Shown: positions 6,445 to 14,691 of the stretch, piece by piece
Numbering within the stretch: position 1 is the stretch's first letter
How the letters are laid out: the number at the start of each line of letters is the position of its first letter
Source: Nocardioides sp. QY071
GTDB lineage: Bacteria > Actinomycetota > Actinomycetes > Propionibacteriales > Nocardioidaceae
Reading direction: 5' to 3'
Assembly (NCBI RefSeq): GCF_029961765.1
Contig: NZ_CP124682.1
Location: 1-64,000, forward strand
Length of the DNA: 64,000 bases
The notes under the pieces: generated by a model
Told to the model about the DNA's origin: nothing
What the model saw: only the letters and a program-made list of their open reading frames with translations
Databases searched by the model: none
Made by a program: the position numbers and the translations under genes

Positions 6445-8715
6445 TTGTTGCCGGTCACTGTACCGGCGTCGCGCCGCGATGCCGCACACCCTCATGCAGG
6501 CCGGCGTGTCGACCCGACGCTGCTGGCGCTCGACGAGCACCTGTTCAATCCCGACGCCTCGCAGTGGCTGCTGATCGATGCCGGCAACTCCGCCGTCCCC
6601 CGGACCGTCGTCCCGTCGCTCGCCGACGGGCTCGAGCTCATCGGGAAGGGCCGTGTTGCGGCCCTGGTCGGACACCTCCGCGACGGCGTGGGCGTGGTCG
6701 ACGTCGACGTGCCCGGCGAGTTCGGGAACTTCCTCGCCGCCGAGATCACCGACTGGCTGACGCGACGTAGCTGCTGGGTTCTCCACCGCCCCTCGGGCGG
6801 CGCCAAGGGGCGCGCGCACGTCTTCTTCGCCCACCCAGACTTCCACTACGCGCCCACCGCTGGCCGGACGGGGCTTGCGGCTGAGGTCACCGACTTCCTC
6901 ACGGCCCTCGCCGACGATGTAAAGGTCCCGCGCCGAGAACTCGATCTCCGCGACGCCGTCCGGCCGCTCTCCTCGCCCCACCGCCACGGCGCGTTCACCC
7001 GGCCGAAGGGCGATCTCCGCCAGGCGCTGCGCGGTCTCAAGCAGCTCATCCCGGCCCCGCCCGCCCCCTCACCGCTGCGGCCTCGGGCCAAGATCAAGTC
7101 ACCCGCCTCGTCGGCCGACGCTGCCGGTGCGAGCCGGGTCGTCCCGTTGGCGCTGCAGCGGTGGAAGCGCCAGTTGCGAGGCGAATGGTGCCGGTACCTG
7201 TTGACCGGCCAGGTCCCGCCGGGAGTCTGGAGCGCTGGTGCGACCAGGTCCCGCGGAGCCGTCCAGGTCGACCGATCCCTCGTCGAAGCAGCCTGCACCA
7301 GGGAGATGGTCTGGGCGATCGGTGACCCCGAGACGGCATGGCGCCTGATTCGTGAGTCGCACCCCAGCGCGATGACCAAGGCCAAGCACCAGGGCTACTC
7401 GTGGTGGCTCGGTTACGTCTGGAACGACCTCGTCCGCTCGGCGAACCAGCTCACCACCAGCATCACCACCGAGAAGCCCCGCGAGGCCCCGACGACGCCG
7501 GCGGAGGTCCTTCAGGCGGTCGCCGTAGCCAGGCTCGAGCTGGACCGGCTGAAGTGGACGGTCCCCTCCCGCCGCCGGGCCGCCCTCCTGCTGGTTGGCC
7601 ACCAGCTGCTCGACCGCGTCCAGCGCACCGGGAACCTCCGCGTCCCCTGCCCGGAGCGAGACCTACTCCTCGACACCGGCCTAGGCGACCGCAAGACCAT
7701 CCGAGCGGCCCTGGCGTGGCTCAACGGGCGCCTCGGGACGCTCCACACCGACTGCCTGTCCCTGACCGAGCGGGACTCCACGAGCTATGAGTTCGAAATC
7801 AACGACGCCAGTGGCGGTGAGGGGCGGCAAATCCCCCCACCTGTGTTTGACCCACCCCCGCCGGTGCGCGGCCTCTGGGCCACCCTCCCCCGCTCCAGCC
7901 ACAGCCTCTGGCGCACACTGCTGTCCTCCCGAGAGCCCCTGGAGCTCCCAGAGTTGGTAGTGCAGGCAGGGCTGACAGAGACTCCTGCCGATGACCCCTC
8001 GAAGTCACAGAAGGCCACCGCGAAGACGGCGTTGGTGGCGCTGAGCAAGGCCGGGATGGCTCGCGTGGACGAGAACGGGCGTTGGGAAGCAGCCACCAGG
8101 CCCCGATCCGTCCAGGTTGAGCAGGACGCGAGTGAGGCGTACGGCCGGCAGCTCGCAGCCGTCGAAGCGGAACGCGCGGCCTACCGAGCCGGCGTGACGT
8201 CGAGCTGGACCGCGGGACGTGCCCGGGCCATCAAGGCTCAGCGTGCGAAGGAGAAGGCCTGGTGGGACAACCTCTCCCCCGCGGCACGTGCTGAGCGGGC
8301 GGCGGCGAAGCGGCTCGAGTTCGACCAGATGTCGATCAGCCAACAGGAGGCACTCAAAGCCCGTCTCGCAGAACGACGCGGCCGCGCGGGCATCGAGGAG
8401 TCGCTGGCCTATCAGACGTGGGTACGGAGCCTTCCTGCCGACGAGTACCTCGCGCGGAGTCTGGAACGAAAGCACCGCTTCCGCGGCCTCTCCCCCGCCG
8501 AGCGCGGCGCATCGATCGCGGCATGGAACCGGCACCGAGTGCGCTTCGGCCTCACGTCGCAGCGCGAGAAGGCTGTGTCGGGTGGCCCGCGGACGGCATT
8601 GATGGAGCAGGCGGCGCTGCTCCCCGACGGCCCTGCCGCCCGGGACTCGGCGTTCCTGGAGCGGCAGGGCGACCTGCTTGGCGAGCTGGGCCAGGGTCAG
8701 CCGGCGGCGAGCTAA
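6445..8715 (+). CDS. Primase-polymerase (AEP)-type replication initiator
   Basis: About 756 aa. A TTG at 6445 is favoured because AGGAGG lies eight bases ahead; the frame opens slightly earlier at 6421. The N-terminal third fits an archaeo-eukaryotic primase/polymerase (Prim-Pol) domain: GVVDVDVPGEF gives the metal-binding DxD, and RPSGGAKGRAHVFF gives the conserved His region. The middle contains helical DNA-binding segments, and the C-terminus is Arg/Ala-rich and basic. Prim-Pol proteins start replication of several actinobacterial plasmids and conjugative elements. The repeat array and parA directly downstream support a replication and maintenance locus. The closest family was not tested by search. 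Confidence 0.7.
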   Translation: MLPVTVPASRRDAAHPHAGRRVDPTLLALDEHLFNPDASQWLLIDAGNSAVPRTVVPSLADGLELIGKGRVAALVGHLRDGVGVVDVDVPGEFGNFLAAEITDWLTRRSCWVLHRPSGGAKGRAHVFFAHPDFHYAPTAGRTGLAAEVTDFLTALADDVKVPRRELDLRDAVRPLSSPHRHGAFTRPKGDLRQALRGLKQLIPAPPAPSPLRPRAKIKSPASSADAAGASRVVPLALQRWKRQLRGEWCRYLLTGQVPPGVWSAGATRSRGAVQVDRSLVEAACTREMVWAIGDPETAWRLIRESHPSAMTKAKHQGYSWWLGYVWNDLVRSANQLTTSITTEKPREAPTTPAEVLQAVAVARLELDRLKWTVPSRRRAALLLVGHQLLDRVQRTGNLRVPCPERDLLLDTGLGDRKTIRAALAWLNGRLGTLHTDCLSLTERDSTSYEFEINDASGGEGRQIPPPVFDPPPPVRGLWATLPRSSHSLWRTLLSSREPLELPELVVQAGLTETPADDPSKSQKATAKTALVALSKAGMARVDENGRWEAATRPRSVQVEQDASEAYGRQLAAVEAERAAYRAGVTSSWTAGRARAIKAQRAKEKAWWDNLSPAARAERAAAKRLEFDQMSISQQEALKARLAERRGRAGIEESLAYQTWVRSLPADEYLARSLERKHRFRGLSPAERGASIAAWNRHRVRFGLTSQREKAVSGGPRTALMEQAALLPDGPAARDSAFLERQGDLLGELGQGQPAAS

Positions 8716-8947
8716 GGGGTGCTCCGCGTTCCGGGTGCCACTCCCCCGGGCCATGGCCGACGGACTGACGGCTTCGCGTTGGCTGCTGATCTGAGGGCCG
8801 ATCGGCGGCCAGACCATGTCCGGGTGCCTTCGCGGTGCCGAACGCCCGAGAGAAGGCCGTTGGAGACCGTCCTGCGCTCCTTTCGTTGCGTCCGACGCCC
8901 CCGCCGTGCGCCCGGACCTGCCCAGAGTCCCGCGACTGGCGGCCACA

Positions 8948-9195
8948 TAGCGGGACACATACGCCGCCCGCTACGCGACCGCATAACGGGTCAGGATAAC
9001 GGGACGCCTAGCGCAAAGCGGTAGCGGCCAAAGTAGCGGGACCAGTAGGGGAGCAAGTGACGGAGGCCCGTAGCGGGAGCACTAGCGGCACACATGACGA
9101 ACCGCACTAACGCGCCACCTAGCGCGGCGCGTACGAGGGCCGGTACGCAACACATACGGCGTGTCGTAACGCCGCCGCTAACGCCGCTCGTAGGA
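8948..9195 (+). repeat. Phased array of ~21 short TARCG-like repeats every 12 bp (candidate centromere or iterons)
   Basis: The pentamer TAGCG/TAACG/TACGN, or a one-base variant, starts at 8948, 8960, 8972, 8984, 8997, 9009, 9022, 9034, 9046, 9058, 9071, 9083, 9095, 9108, 9120, 9132, 9144, 9155, 9167, 9179 and 9191. Spacing is 11-13 bp throughout. The array fills the otherwise empty gap between the replication gene and parA and runs up to the parA start. Ribbon-helix-helix partition proteins are known to bind such short phased repeats, and a double ribbon-helix-helix gene follows parA. Iterons for the replication protein are the alternative. Bases 8716-8947 show no gene. Confidence 0.75.
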
Positions 9196-9205
9196 GAATC
9201 GCCCC

Positions 9206-10129
9206 ATGACCGATCTGTCGCGCGTGATCACCTTCGCCACCGGCAAAGGCGGAACCGGGAAGACCAGCTGCGCTGCCAACGTCGCAGGCCTTGCCGCACA
9301 GGCCGGATGGCGGACCCTGCTGATCGACCTCGACTCCCAAGCCAACCTCGGGCACGACCTCGGCTTCTCCGAGAACGAGGGCGCCGACAACGGCGCTCAC
9401 CTCGTGAACACGCTCCTCACAGGCGGGACGCTCAATCCCGTCCTCCAGGGGGTACGCCCCAACTTGGACGTCATCCCCGGCGGAAGCAAGCTCGACGACC
9501 TTGAGGACCTCGTGCTCGGGCGACAGCGTCGAGGGGAGGACGGCCGCACACTCCTGCGCGACGCCCTGGCCGGCATCACCCAGGACTATGACCTCGTCAT
9601 CATCGACACCCCGCCGTCCCGACGCTCAGCCCTGGTGCTGCTCGCACTCGCTGCCGCGCGATGGATCGTGATCCCGACCAAGTCAGACCGCTCCAGCATC
9701 GAGGGCCTCCGAGTCCTGGCCGAGCAGGTCGTCACCATCCGCGAGGTGAACCCTGAAATCGACGTCCTGGGTGCAGTCCTCTTCGGTATGGGCGCATCAG
9801 CCACCGCCCGCCGCCGGTTCGCCCGTGAGGACGTCCGAGACGTCCTCGGGGACGGCTCTCTGCTCTTCGACTCCGTCATTCGGCACGCCGAGGCCGCAGC
9901 CGACGACGCTCGGGAGAAGGGGCGGCTGATCCATGAGCTCGCCGAAGTCGTCCACAACGCGGAGCCCTACTGGAAGGCACTGAAGGAGGGCCGCCGACCG
10001 GAACGGATCGCCGGATCCGCGCCGGCGCTGGCGGAGGACTACGTGCTGCTGGCCGATGAACTCCTCCGACGCATCGGAAACGCCGAAGAGGCCGCGGCCG
10101 CTAGGACCGAAGAGGCGGCGACAGCGTGA
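9206..10129 (+). CDS. parA: ParA-type partition ATPase
   Basis: A 307-aa protein with a deviant Walker A motif KGGTGKTS at residues 14-21, LLIDLDSQANLG (A' motif) and DYDLVIIDTPPSR (Walker B). This is a complete ParA/Soj ATPase. It would use ATP and a centromere-binding partner to position or segregate the element. The repeat array ends 11 bp before the start codon, so the partner probably also represses this promoter. It overlaps the partner gene by ATGA. Confidence 0.9.
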   Translation: MTDLSRVITFATGKGGTGKTSCAANVAGLAAQAGWRTLLIDLDSQANLGHDLGFSENEGADNGAHLVNTLLTGGTLNPVLQGVRPNLDVIPGGSKLDDLEDLVLGRQRRGEDGRTLLRDALAGITQDYDLVIIDTPPSRRSALVLLALAAARWIVIPTKSDRSSIEGLRVLAEQVVTIREVNPEIDVLGAVLFGMGASATARRRFAREDVRDVLGDGSLLFDSVIRHAEAAADDAREKGRLIHELAEVVHNAEPYWKALKEGRRPERIAGSAPALAEDYVLLADELLRRIGNAEEAAAARTEEAATA

Positions 10130-10689
10130 ACGACCGTCCGAAGTTGGCACCGGCCCTCGGCCTAGTTCGTGACCGCATCGACGGCCCGCCGCCCCGCCGC
10201 CCCACGCCGGTCACCGAGGCGCCGGCGACAGCGCCCAGTGACGCCGCGCGTCCGGAGGCCGACCGCAGCGAGAAGGCTCCGGACGAGCCCAAGGCCAAGA
10301 GGGCCAGCCGCCCCAAAGCCAGCTCCGCCAGCACGGGAGGAATGAAGCGGACGACGATCAGCATCCCCCTGCGACTGGCCGCGCAGATGCGGGCGAGCCT
10401 GGAGACGGACCGGAAGGTCACCCAGGTCCAGTTCATCCTGAACGCGATCGAATCGAACGCGCATCGCCTGAAGGAACTAGTGGAAGCCGAGAAGCCCGCC
10501 CCCCGCACGAGCGGGGGACTCTTCCCTGACCGAAGCGCAGCGCGCTCGCAGGTCGAGGAGCGCACCACGATCAACTTCGACACCACCGAGGCCAACCTCA
10601 AGGTCATCGACGCCCTTGTCGACAAGACCGAAGCCGACAGCCGCAGCCAACTCATTCGCGCCGCCCTCCGCGCCGCCCTGGCTGACTGA
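10126..10689 (+). CDS. Double ribbon-helix-helix centromere-binding protein (ParB-role candidate)
   Basis: 187 aa, translationally coupled to parA. After a flexible Pro/Ala-rich N-terminus come two ribbon-helix-helix-like units: MKRTTISIPLRLAAQMRASLE (about residues 73-110) and ERTTINFDTTEANLKVIDALV (about 145-187). It is not a ParB/Spo0J homologue. Its position and fold suit the DNA-binding partner of parA, probably acting on the 12-bp repeat array. Two DNA-binding units in one chain could read adjacent repeats. Confidence 0.75.
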   Translation: MNDRPKLAPALGLVRDRIDGPPPRRPTPVTEAPATAPSDAARPEADRSEKAPDEPKAKRASRPKASSASTGGMKRTTISIPLRLAAQMRASLETDRKVTQVQFILNAIESNAHRLKELVEAEKPAPRTSGGLFPDRSAARSQVEERTTINFDTTEANLKVIDALVDKTEADSRSQLIRAALRAALAD

Positions 10690-10698
10690 CCTTCGCGC

Positions 10699-10725
10699 CC
10701 GACGAACAACGCTAGTGTTCGTCGG
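10699..10725. promoter_or_regulatory. Inverted repeat overlapping promoter of the double-HTH gene
   Basis: CCGACGAACA and TGTTCGTCGG form a perfect 10-bp inverted repeat with a 7-bp spacer, ending two bases before the ATG at 10728. A TAGTGT -10-like box lies inside it, so the transcript may be leaderless and binding here would block it. Confidence 0.6.
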
Positions 10726-10727
10726 CG

Positions 10728-11186
10728 ATGGTTTCCGGTATCGACCCCTCAGCGCTGCGGGCTGCCCGCGAGAACGCGGGCCTGACTCAGCACGAGCTGG
10801 CGCGACTCGTCGGCGCGGCCGGGGGAGAGCGCGTCTCGCGGTGGGAGCTGGGCACGTCGGTGCCCCGGCCCGACTTCCTGGTCAAGCTCGCGCGGGCCCT
10901 GGACATCCCCACGTTGCGGCTGATCCACCTCGACGGCGTTATCCCCGACCTGCGGGCACTCCGACTCAAGGCCGGCCTGACCGTGTCCGAGCTGGCCGCG
11001 CGGACGAACATGGCCGTGAAGACCTACTACTCCTGGGAGGTCGGGCGCTGGACCCGCCTCCCACCGCCGCCGGTCATCGAGGCTCTCGCGGAGGTCTTCG
11101 GCGAGCCGGCCGACGTCGTCGCCGCCGCCTTCAACGAGGCGCAACGGCTCCGCCGGCGCCGGCGCAACCCCGAAGCCGGCGACTGA
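10728..11186 (+). CDS. Regulator with two XRE-type helix-turn-helix domains
   Basis: 152 aa. The first HTH (LRAARENAGLTQHELARLVG, about residues 10-60) is a standard XRE/Cro domain. The second (LRALRLKAGLTVSELAARTN, about 80-130) repeats it. The basic tail is RRRRRNP. The inverted repeat over its own start suggests autoregulation. It probably controls maintenance or transfer genes of the element. The following ~180 bp (11187-11365) show no gene. Confidence 0.75.
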   Translation: MVSGIDPSALRAARENAGLTQHELARLVGAAGGERVSRWELGTSVPRPDFLVKLARALDIPTLRLIHLDGVIPDLRALRLKAGLTVSELAARTNMAVKTYYSWEVGRWTRLPPPPVIEALAEVFGEPADVVAAAFNEAQRLRRRRRNPEAGD

Positions 11187-11365
11187 GTAGCAAAACGGAG
11201 GTTCAGCCCTAGGTGACGCAGGGCACAATCGTCGCTCAGGGAGACCGAATGCGTGGTCCCATGGGGCCCAGGCCGTTCGGCGCGTAGACGCTCAGTTCCA
11301 TCGGGGGAGTGAGCCGCGACCACCCGTCAGAGGGATCGGGCGATGACATCTCGGAATCTGCCACC

Positions 11366-11374
11366 TGTGGACAA
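11366..11374 (-). promoter_or_regulatory. DnaA box TTGTCCACA (minus strand)
   Basis: TGTGGACAA on the + strand is the actinobacterial DnaA-box consensus TTGTCCACA on the - strand. It lies just upstream of motif copy C and the pilus operon. Confidence 0.5.
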
Positions 11375-11393
11375 CCCACTCAGCGAGACAACT

Positions 11394-11459
11394 GCACTAG
11401 TGTGGTGTTCGCAAGTTGGGTCATCGTGATCGCCCAGGCCCGTCTTGACACATAGGTGA
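11394..11459 (+). promoter_or_regulatory. Bipartite element motif, copy C, before the pilus operon
   Basis: GCACTAGTGT (11394), then GTGATCG (11426, 32 bp later as in copy B), then ACATAGGTGA (11450, 24 bp later). The first gene of the Tad pilus operon starts 27 bp beyond, so this is the likely promoter or activator region of the operon. Confidence 0.65.
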
Positions 11460-11485
11460 TCGAGAGACGAGAGGACTCGGAACTG

Positions 11486-12172
11486 ATGTCGCTGGACACC
11501 GCACAGACCACCGCGGGGGGACCGCCCCCGCCGCCGAAGGCCCAGACGCCGCCTGCGCCCGTCGCGACCGCGCGGGTCAAGGCACGACGCCGGCCGTGGG
11601 TGTTCGCCCTGATGGCCGCCCTGGTCGCGGCCGGCGCCCTGGGCACCGCGTTCGCCTTCACCTCGGTCAACGACACCCAGGAGGTCCTCGTCGTCAGCAA
11701 CGACATCAAGCGCGGCGAGATCATCGAGGCCGGTGACCTCGCCGTCGTGCGGGTCAGCGTCGACCCGGCGCTGACTCCGGTCCCGGGCAGCCAGAAGGCC
11801 GAGCTCGAGGGAAGCCGCGCCGCGGTCGACCTGTGGGCCGGCACGCTGCTCAGCGAGCAGGCCGTCACCGACAACCTGGTGCCGGGGGAGGGGGAGTCCC
11901 TGGTGGGCATCAGCCTCACGCCCGGCCAGATGCCCTCGGAGCCGCTCTATAGCGGCGACGCCGTCCGGATCGTCACCACGCCCGGTGATCAGGGCGAGGT
12001 CACCGACAAGGACCCGGTCACCGTCGAGGCAGTCGTCGTTGGTGTTAGCCGGGTCGAGGAGACAGGGGAGACCGTCGTCGACGTCTCGGTGCCCGAGTCC
12101 GATGCCGCCGACCTGGCTGCCCGTGCCGCCACCGGGCGAGTCGCGCTCGTCCTGGACGCCCGGGAGCGCTGA
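11486..12172 (+). CDS. SAF-domain pilus assembly protein (CpaB/RcpC-like)
   Basis: 228 aa from the ATG at 11486. A Pro-rich cytosolic start is followed by one transmembrane segment (VFALMAALVAAGALGTAFAF, about residues 42-60) and a SAF domain (VLVVSNDIKRGEIIEAGDLAVVRV). This is the arrangement of CpaB/RcpC proteins that work with the Flp pilus secretin and periplasmic parts. As the first gene of the pilus operon it is probably an envelope-spanning assembly factor. An alternative GTG at 11456 would lie inside the upstream motif and is disfavoured. Confidence 0.8.
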   Translation: MSLDTAQTTAGGPPPPPKAQTPPAPVATARVKARRRPWVFALMAALVAAGALGTAFAFTSVNDTQEVLVVSNDIKRGEIIEAGDLAVVRVSVDPALTPVPGSQKAELEGSRAAVDLWAGTLLSEQAVTDNLVPGEGESLVGISLTPGQMPSEPLYSGDAVRIVTTPGDQGEVTDKDPVTVEAVVVGVSRVEETGETVVDVSVPESDAADLAARAATGRVALVLDARER

Positions 12173-12175
12173 GGC

Positions 12176-13015
12176 ATGGCGCTGATCGTCCTGGCCTCCG
12201 CGAGCGGTTCGCCCGGCGTCTCCACAACGGCGCTCGGGCTGACGCTCAACTGGCACCGACCGGTGCTCCTGGTCGACGCCGACCCGACCGGCTCCTCCTC
12301 GGTCTTCGCCGGCTTCTTCCACGGCACCCAGGAGCCGACCGGCGGGCTGATCAACCTCGCCCTCTCTCTGCGCGAGGGAACGCTGGCCGAGGCCCTGCCG
12401 CGCGAGACGCTGCTGCTGGACCCCGAGGCCCCGGCCGAGCGCTCGGCGTGGTTCCTGCCCGGCATCCGGGCCCACGAGCAGGCCCCCAGCCTGCTGCCCC
12501 TGTGGGAGCCGCTCACCGAGCAGCTGCGCGCCCTGGAGCGCAACGGCCAAGACGTCATCGTCGACGCCGGACGGCTCGGCCTCGCCGGCTGGCCCCAGCC
12601 ACTCATCGCCGCCTCCGACCTCACCCTGCTCGTCACCCGCAGCTCGCTGCCGGCCCTGGCCGGCGCCACCAGCTGGGCCAAGACCCTGCGGGCACAGTTC
12701 GCCGGCGTCGGTGGCCTGTCGCGGCTCGGGGTGCTCCTCGTCGACGAGGAGCGACGCTGGCCCGCGATGCCCACCGGCGCCCGAGTCCGGCCCTACAGCG
12801 CCCGACACATCGCCAAGGCCCTGCAGCTCCCCGTCGTCGCTTCAGTGGAATGGGAGCCCGAGGTGGCCGAGGTCTACTCCCACGGCGCCCGCAAGCCCCG
12901 CAAGTTCGAGTCCTCCGGGCTGCTGCGCGGCTACCGGGCCAGCGCCGCGGCCATCCAGTCCATCCTCGGCGCCAACCAGGCCGCCCTCGCTCCCACGAAC
13001 GGAGGCCACGCATGA
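12176..13015 (+). CDS. tadZ: TadZ/CpaE-like ATPase homologue with altered P-loop
   Basis: 279 aa. The N-terminus reads ASGSPGVSTTALGLTL, a ParA/MinD-type P-loop in which the usual lysines are absent, followed by VLLVDADPTGSSS. This form is typical of actinobacterial TadZ/CpaE-like proteins, which localise the pilus machine to a site in the cell. It is placed directly before the TadA ATPase and overlaps it by ATGA. ATP hydrolysis may be weak or absent. Confidence 0.75.
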   Translation: MALIVLASASGSPGVSTTALGLTLNWHRPVLLVDADPTGSSSVFAGFFHGTQEPTGGLINLALSLREGTLAEALPRETLLLDPEAPAERSAWFLPGIRAHEQAPSLLPLWEPLTEQLRALERNGQDVIVDAGRLGLAGWPQPLIAASDLTLLVTRSSLPALAGATSWAKTLRAQFAGVGGLSRLGVLLVDEERRWPAMPTGARVRPYSARHIAKALQLPVVASVEWEPEVAEVYSHGARKPRKFESSGLLRGYRASAAAIQSILGANQAALAPTNGGHA

Positions 13016-14691
13016 GCACCAACGGACACCACCACGACCCCAACGGCCGCGACCCGCTGCGCGCCGACGAGTGGCTCGAGGCCCGTCACGCCGCGAACCG
13101 GGAGCAGACCTCGCCCTTCGCCCGCGGCCGCAGCACCAACGGCACCCCGCCGCCCCCGCCGCCGGTCGTCGAGGACCATGACCCGACCTCCCTGCCGATC
13201 TTCGCCGGCGCCTGGACCAGCGAGCAGGAGCTTCCGGGCCGTGCTCGCTCGGAGTTCAGCCTGCGCCCGCTCGTGGCGCCCGCACCGGAGGAGCACCACC
13301 ACAACGTCCCCGGCGCGGACGGCCGGGTCGAGCTGGACTGGGAGCTGATCGCGCAGTACCGCGCCGAGATCTCCTCGCGACTGACCGCCCGGCTCGACAA
13401 GGAAGGTGGCCGGGTCACCGACGAGGACCGCGAGCAGATGGGCCTCGACGTCATCGAGGAGCTGATCAAGTCCGAGGCCGAGACGCTGGTCTCCACCGGC
13501 CGGCCCCCGTGGACCAAGGACCAGGAGAAGGCACTCAAGGCCGCCCTCCACGCCGCCCTGTTCGGTCTGGGCCGCCTGCAGCCCCTGGTCGAGCGCGAGG
13601 ACGTCGAGAACATTATCGTCATCGCCCGCGGCCCGGTCTGCGCAGTGTGGCTGGAGCTGGTCGACGGCACCCTGGTCGAGGCCGACCCGATCGCCGACTC
13701 CGAGGACGAGCTGCGCGAATTCCTCGCCGACCTCGGCGCCCGGCAGAACCGCCCCTTCACCGAAGCCCGCCCGCACCTGGACCTCCGGCTGCCCGGGGGA
13801 GCGCGGCTCGCGGCCGGCTCCTGGGTGATGGCCTACACCTCGGTCGTGATCCGCCGCCACGGCATGCGCGAGGTCTCCATGGACGAGATGGTCTACGACC
13901 GCAAGGCCTGCACCGCGGTCCTGGCCGACTTCCTCGCCGCCTGCGTACGCGCCGGCAAGAGCATCGTCGTCTCCGGCGTCCAGGGCTCCGGCAAGACCAC
14001 CTGGGTCCGCGCCTTGTGCTCGTGCATCCCGCCCTGGGAGATGATCGGCACCTTCGAGACCGAGTTCGAGCTGCACCTGCACGAGCTGGTCGACCGGCAC
14101 AAGATCGTCCACGCCTGGGAGCACCGCCCCGGATCCGGCGAGGTCGGCATCGACGGCCGCCAGGCCGGTGAGTTCAGCCTCGAGGAGGCCATCCACCACT
14201 CCTTCCGGTTCAACCTCGCCCGCCAGATCGTCGGCGAGGTCCGCGGCCCGGAGGTCTGGAACATGCTCAAGGCCATGGAGTCCGGTCCGGGCTCGATCAG
14301 CACCACCCACGCCCGCAGTGCCGAGCACACCATCGAGAAGCTCGTCTCCTGCGCCATGGAGAAGGGCCCGCAGGTCACCCGCGAGCTGGCTATCAGCAAG
14401 CTCGCCGCAGCGATCGACATCGTGATGTACCTGCGCTCCGAGGTCGTCCCCAACGGCGACGGCACCTTCCGCAAGCAGCGCTGGGTCGAGGAGGTCCTGG
14501 TCGTCCAGCCGAGCATCGACGCCGCCCGCGGGTACGCCACCACCCCGATCTTCGCGCCCAACCAGCTCGGCCAGGCCGTCGCGACCGGGAAGCTCGACAA
14601 CTTCCTCGCCCAGGAGCTGGCCCGCCACGGATTCGACCTCGAGGCGTACAAGGCCGAGTCCCAGGCCAACCCGGGGGTGGCCACCTCATGA
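13012..14691 (+). CDS. tadA: TadA/CpaF-type pilus ATPase
   Basis: 559 aa starting at the ATG overlapping the previous stop. Walker A (SGVQGSGKTTWV, about residues 320-330), an Asp-box-like FETEFELHLHEL, Walker B in IVGEVRGPE, and a His-box in STTHARSAEHTIEKL are all present. This is a full-length secretion ATPase of the T2SS E/TadA group and would power pilin polymerisation from the cytosolic face. The N-terminal ~100 residues are low complexity. It overlaps tadB by ATGA. Confidence 0.92.
   Translation: MSTNGHHHDPNGRDPLRADEWLEARHAANREQTSPFARGRSTNGTPPPPPPVVEDHDPTSLPIFAGAWTSEQELPGRARSEFSLRPLVAPAPEEHHHNVPGADGRVELDWELIAQYRAEISSRLTARLDKEGGRVTDEDREQMGLDVIEELIKSEAETLVSTGRPPWTKDQEKALKAALHAALFGLGRLQPLVEREDVENIIVIARGPVCAVWLELVDGTLVEADPIADSEDELREFLADLGARQNRPFTEARPHLDLRLPGGARLAAGSWVMAYTSVVIRRHGMREVSMDEMVYDRKACTAVLADFLAACVRAGKSIVVSGVQGSGKTTWVRALCSCIPPWEMIGTFETEFELHLHELVDRHKIVHAWEHRPGSGEVGIDGRQAGEFSLEEAIHHSFRFNLARQIVGEVRGPEVWNMLKAMESGPGSISTTHARSAEHTIEKLVSCAMEKGPQVTRELAISKLAAAIDIVMYLRSEVVPNGDGTFRKQRWVEEVLVVQPSIDAARGYATTPIFAPNQLGQAVATGKLDNFLAQELARHGFDLEAYKAESQANPGVATS

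Noticed and set aside
8948..9195. Repeat array considered as a CRISPR array
   Set aside because: The repeat unit is about 5 bp with a 12-bp period; there are no 25-40 bp repeats with spacers and no cas genes.
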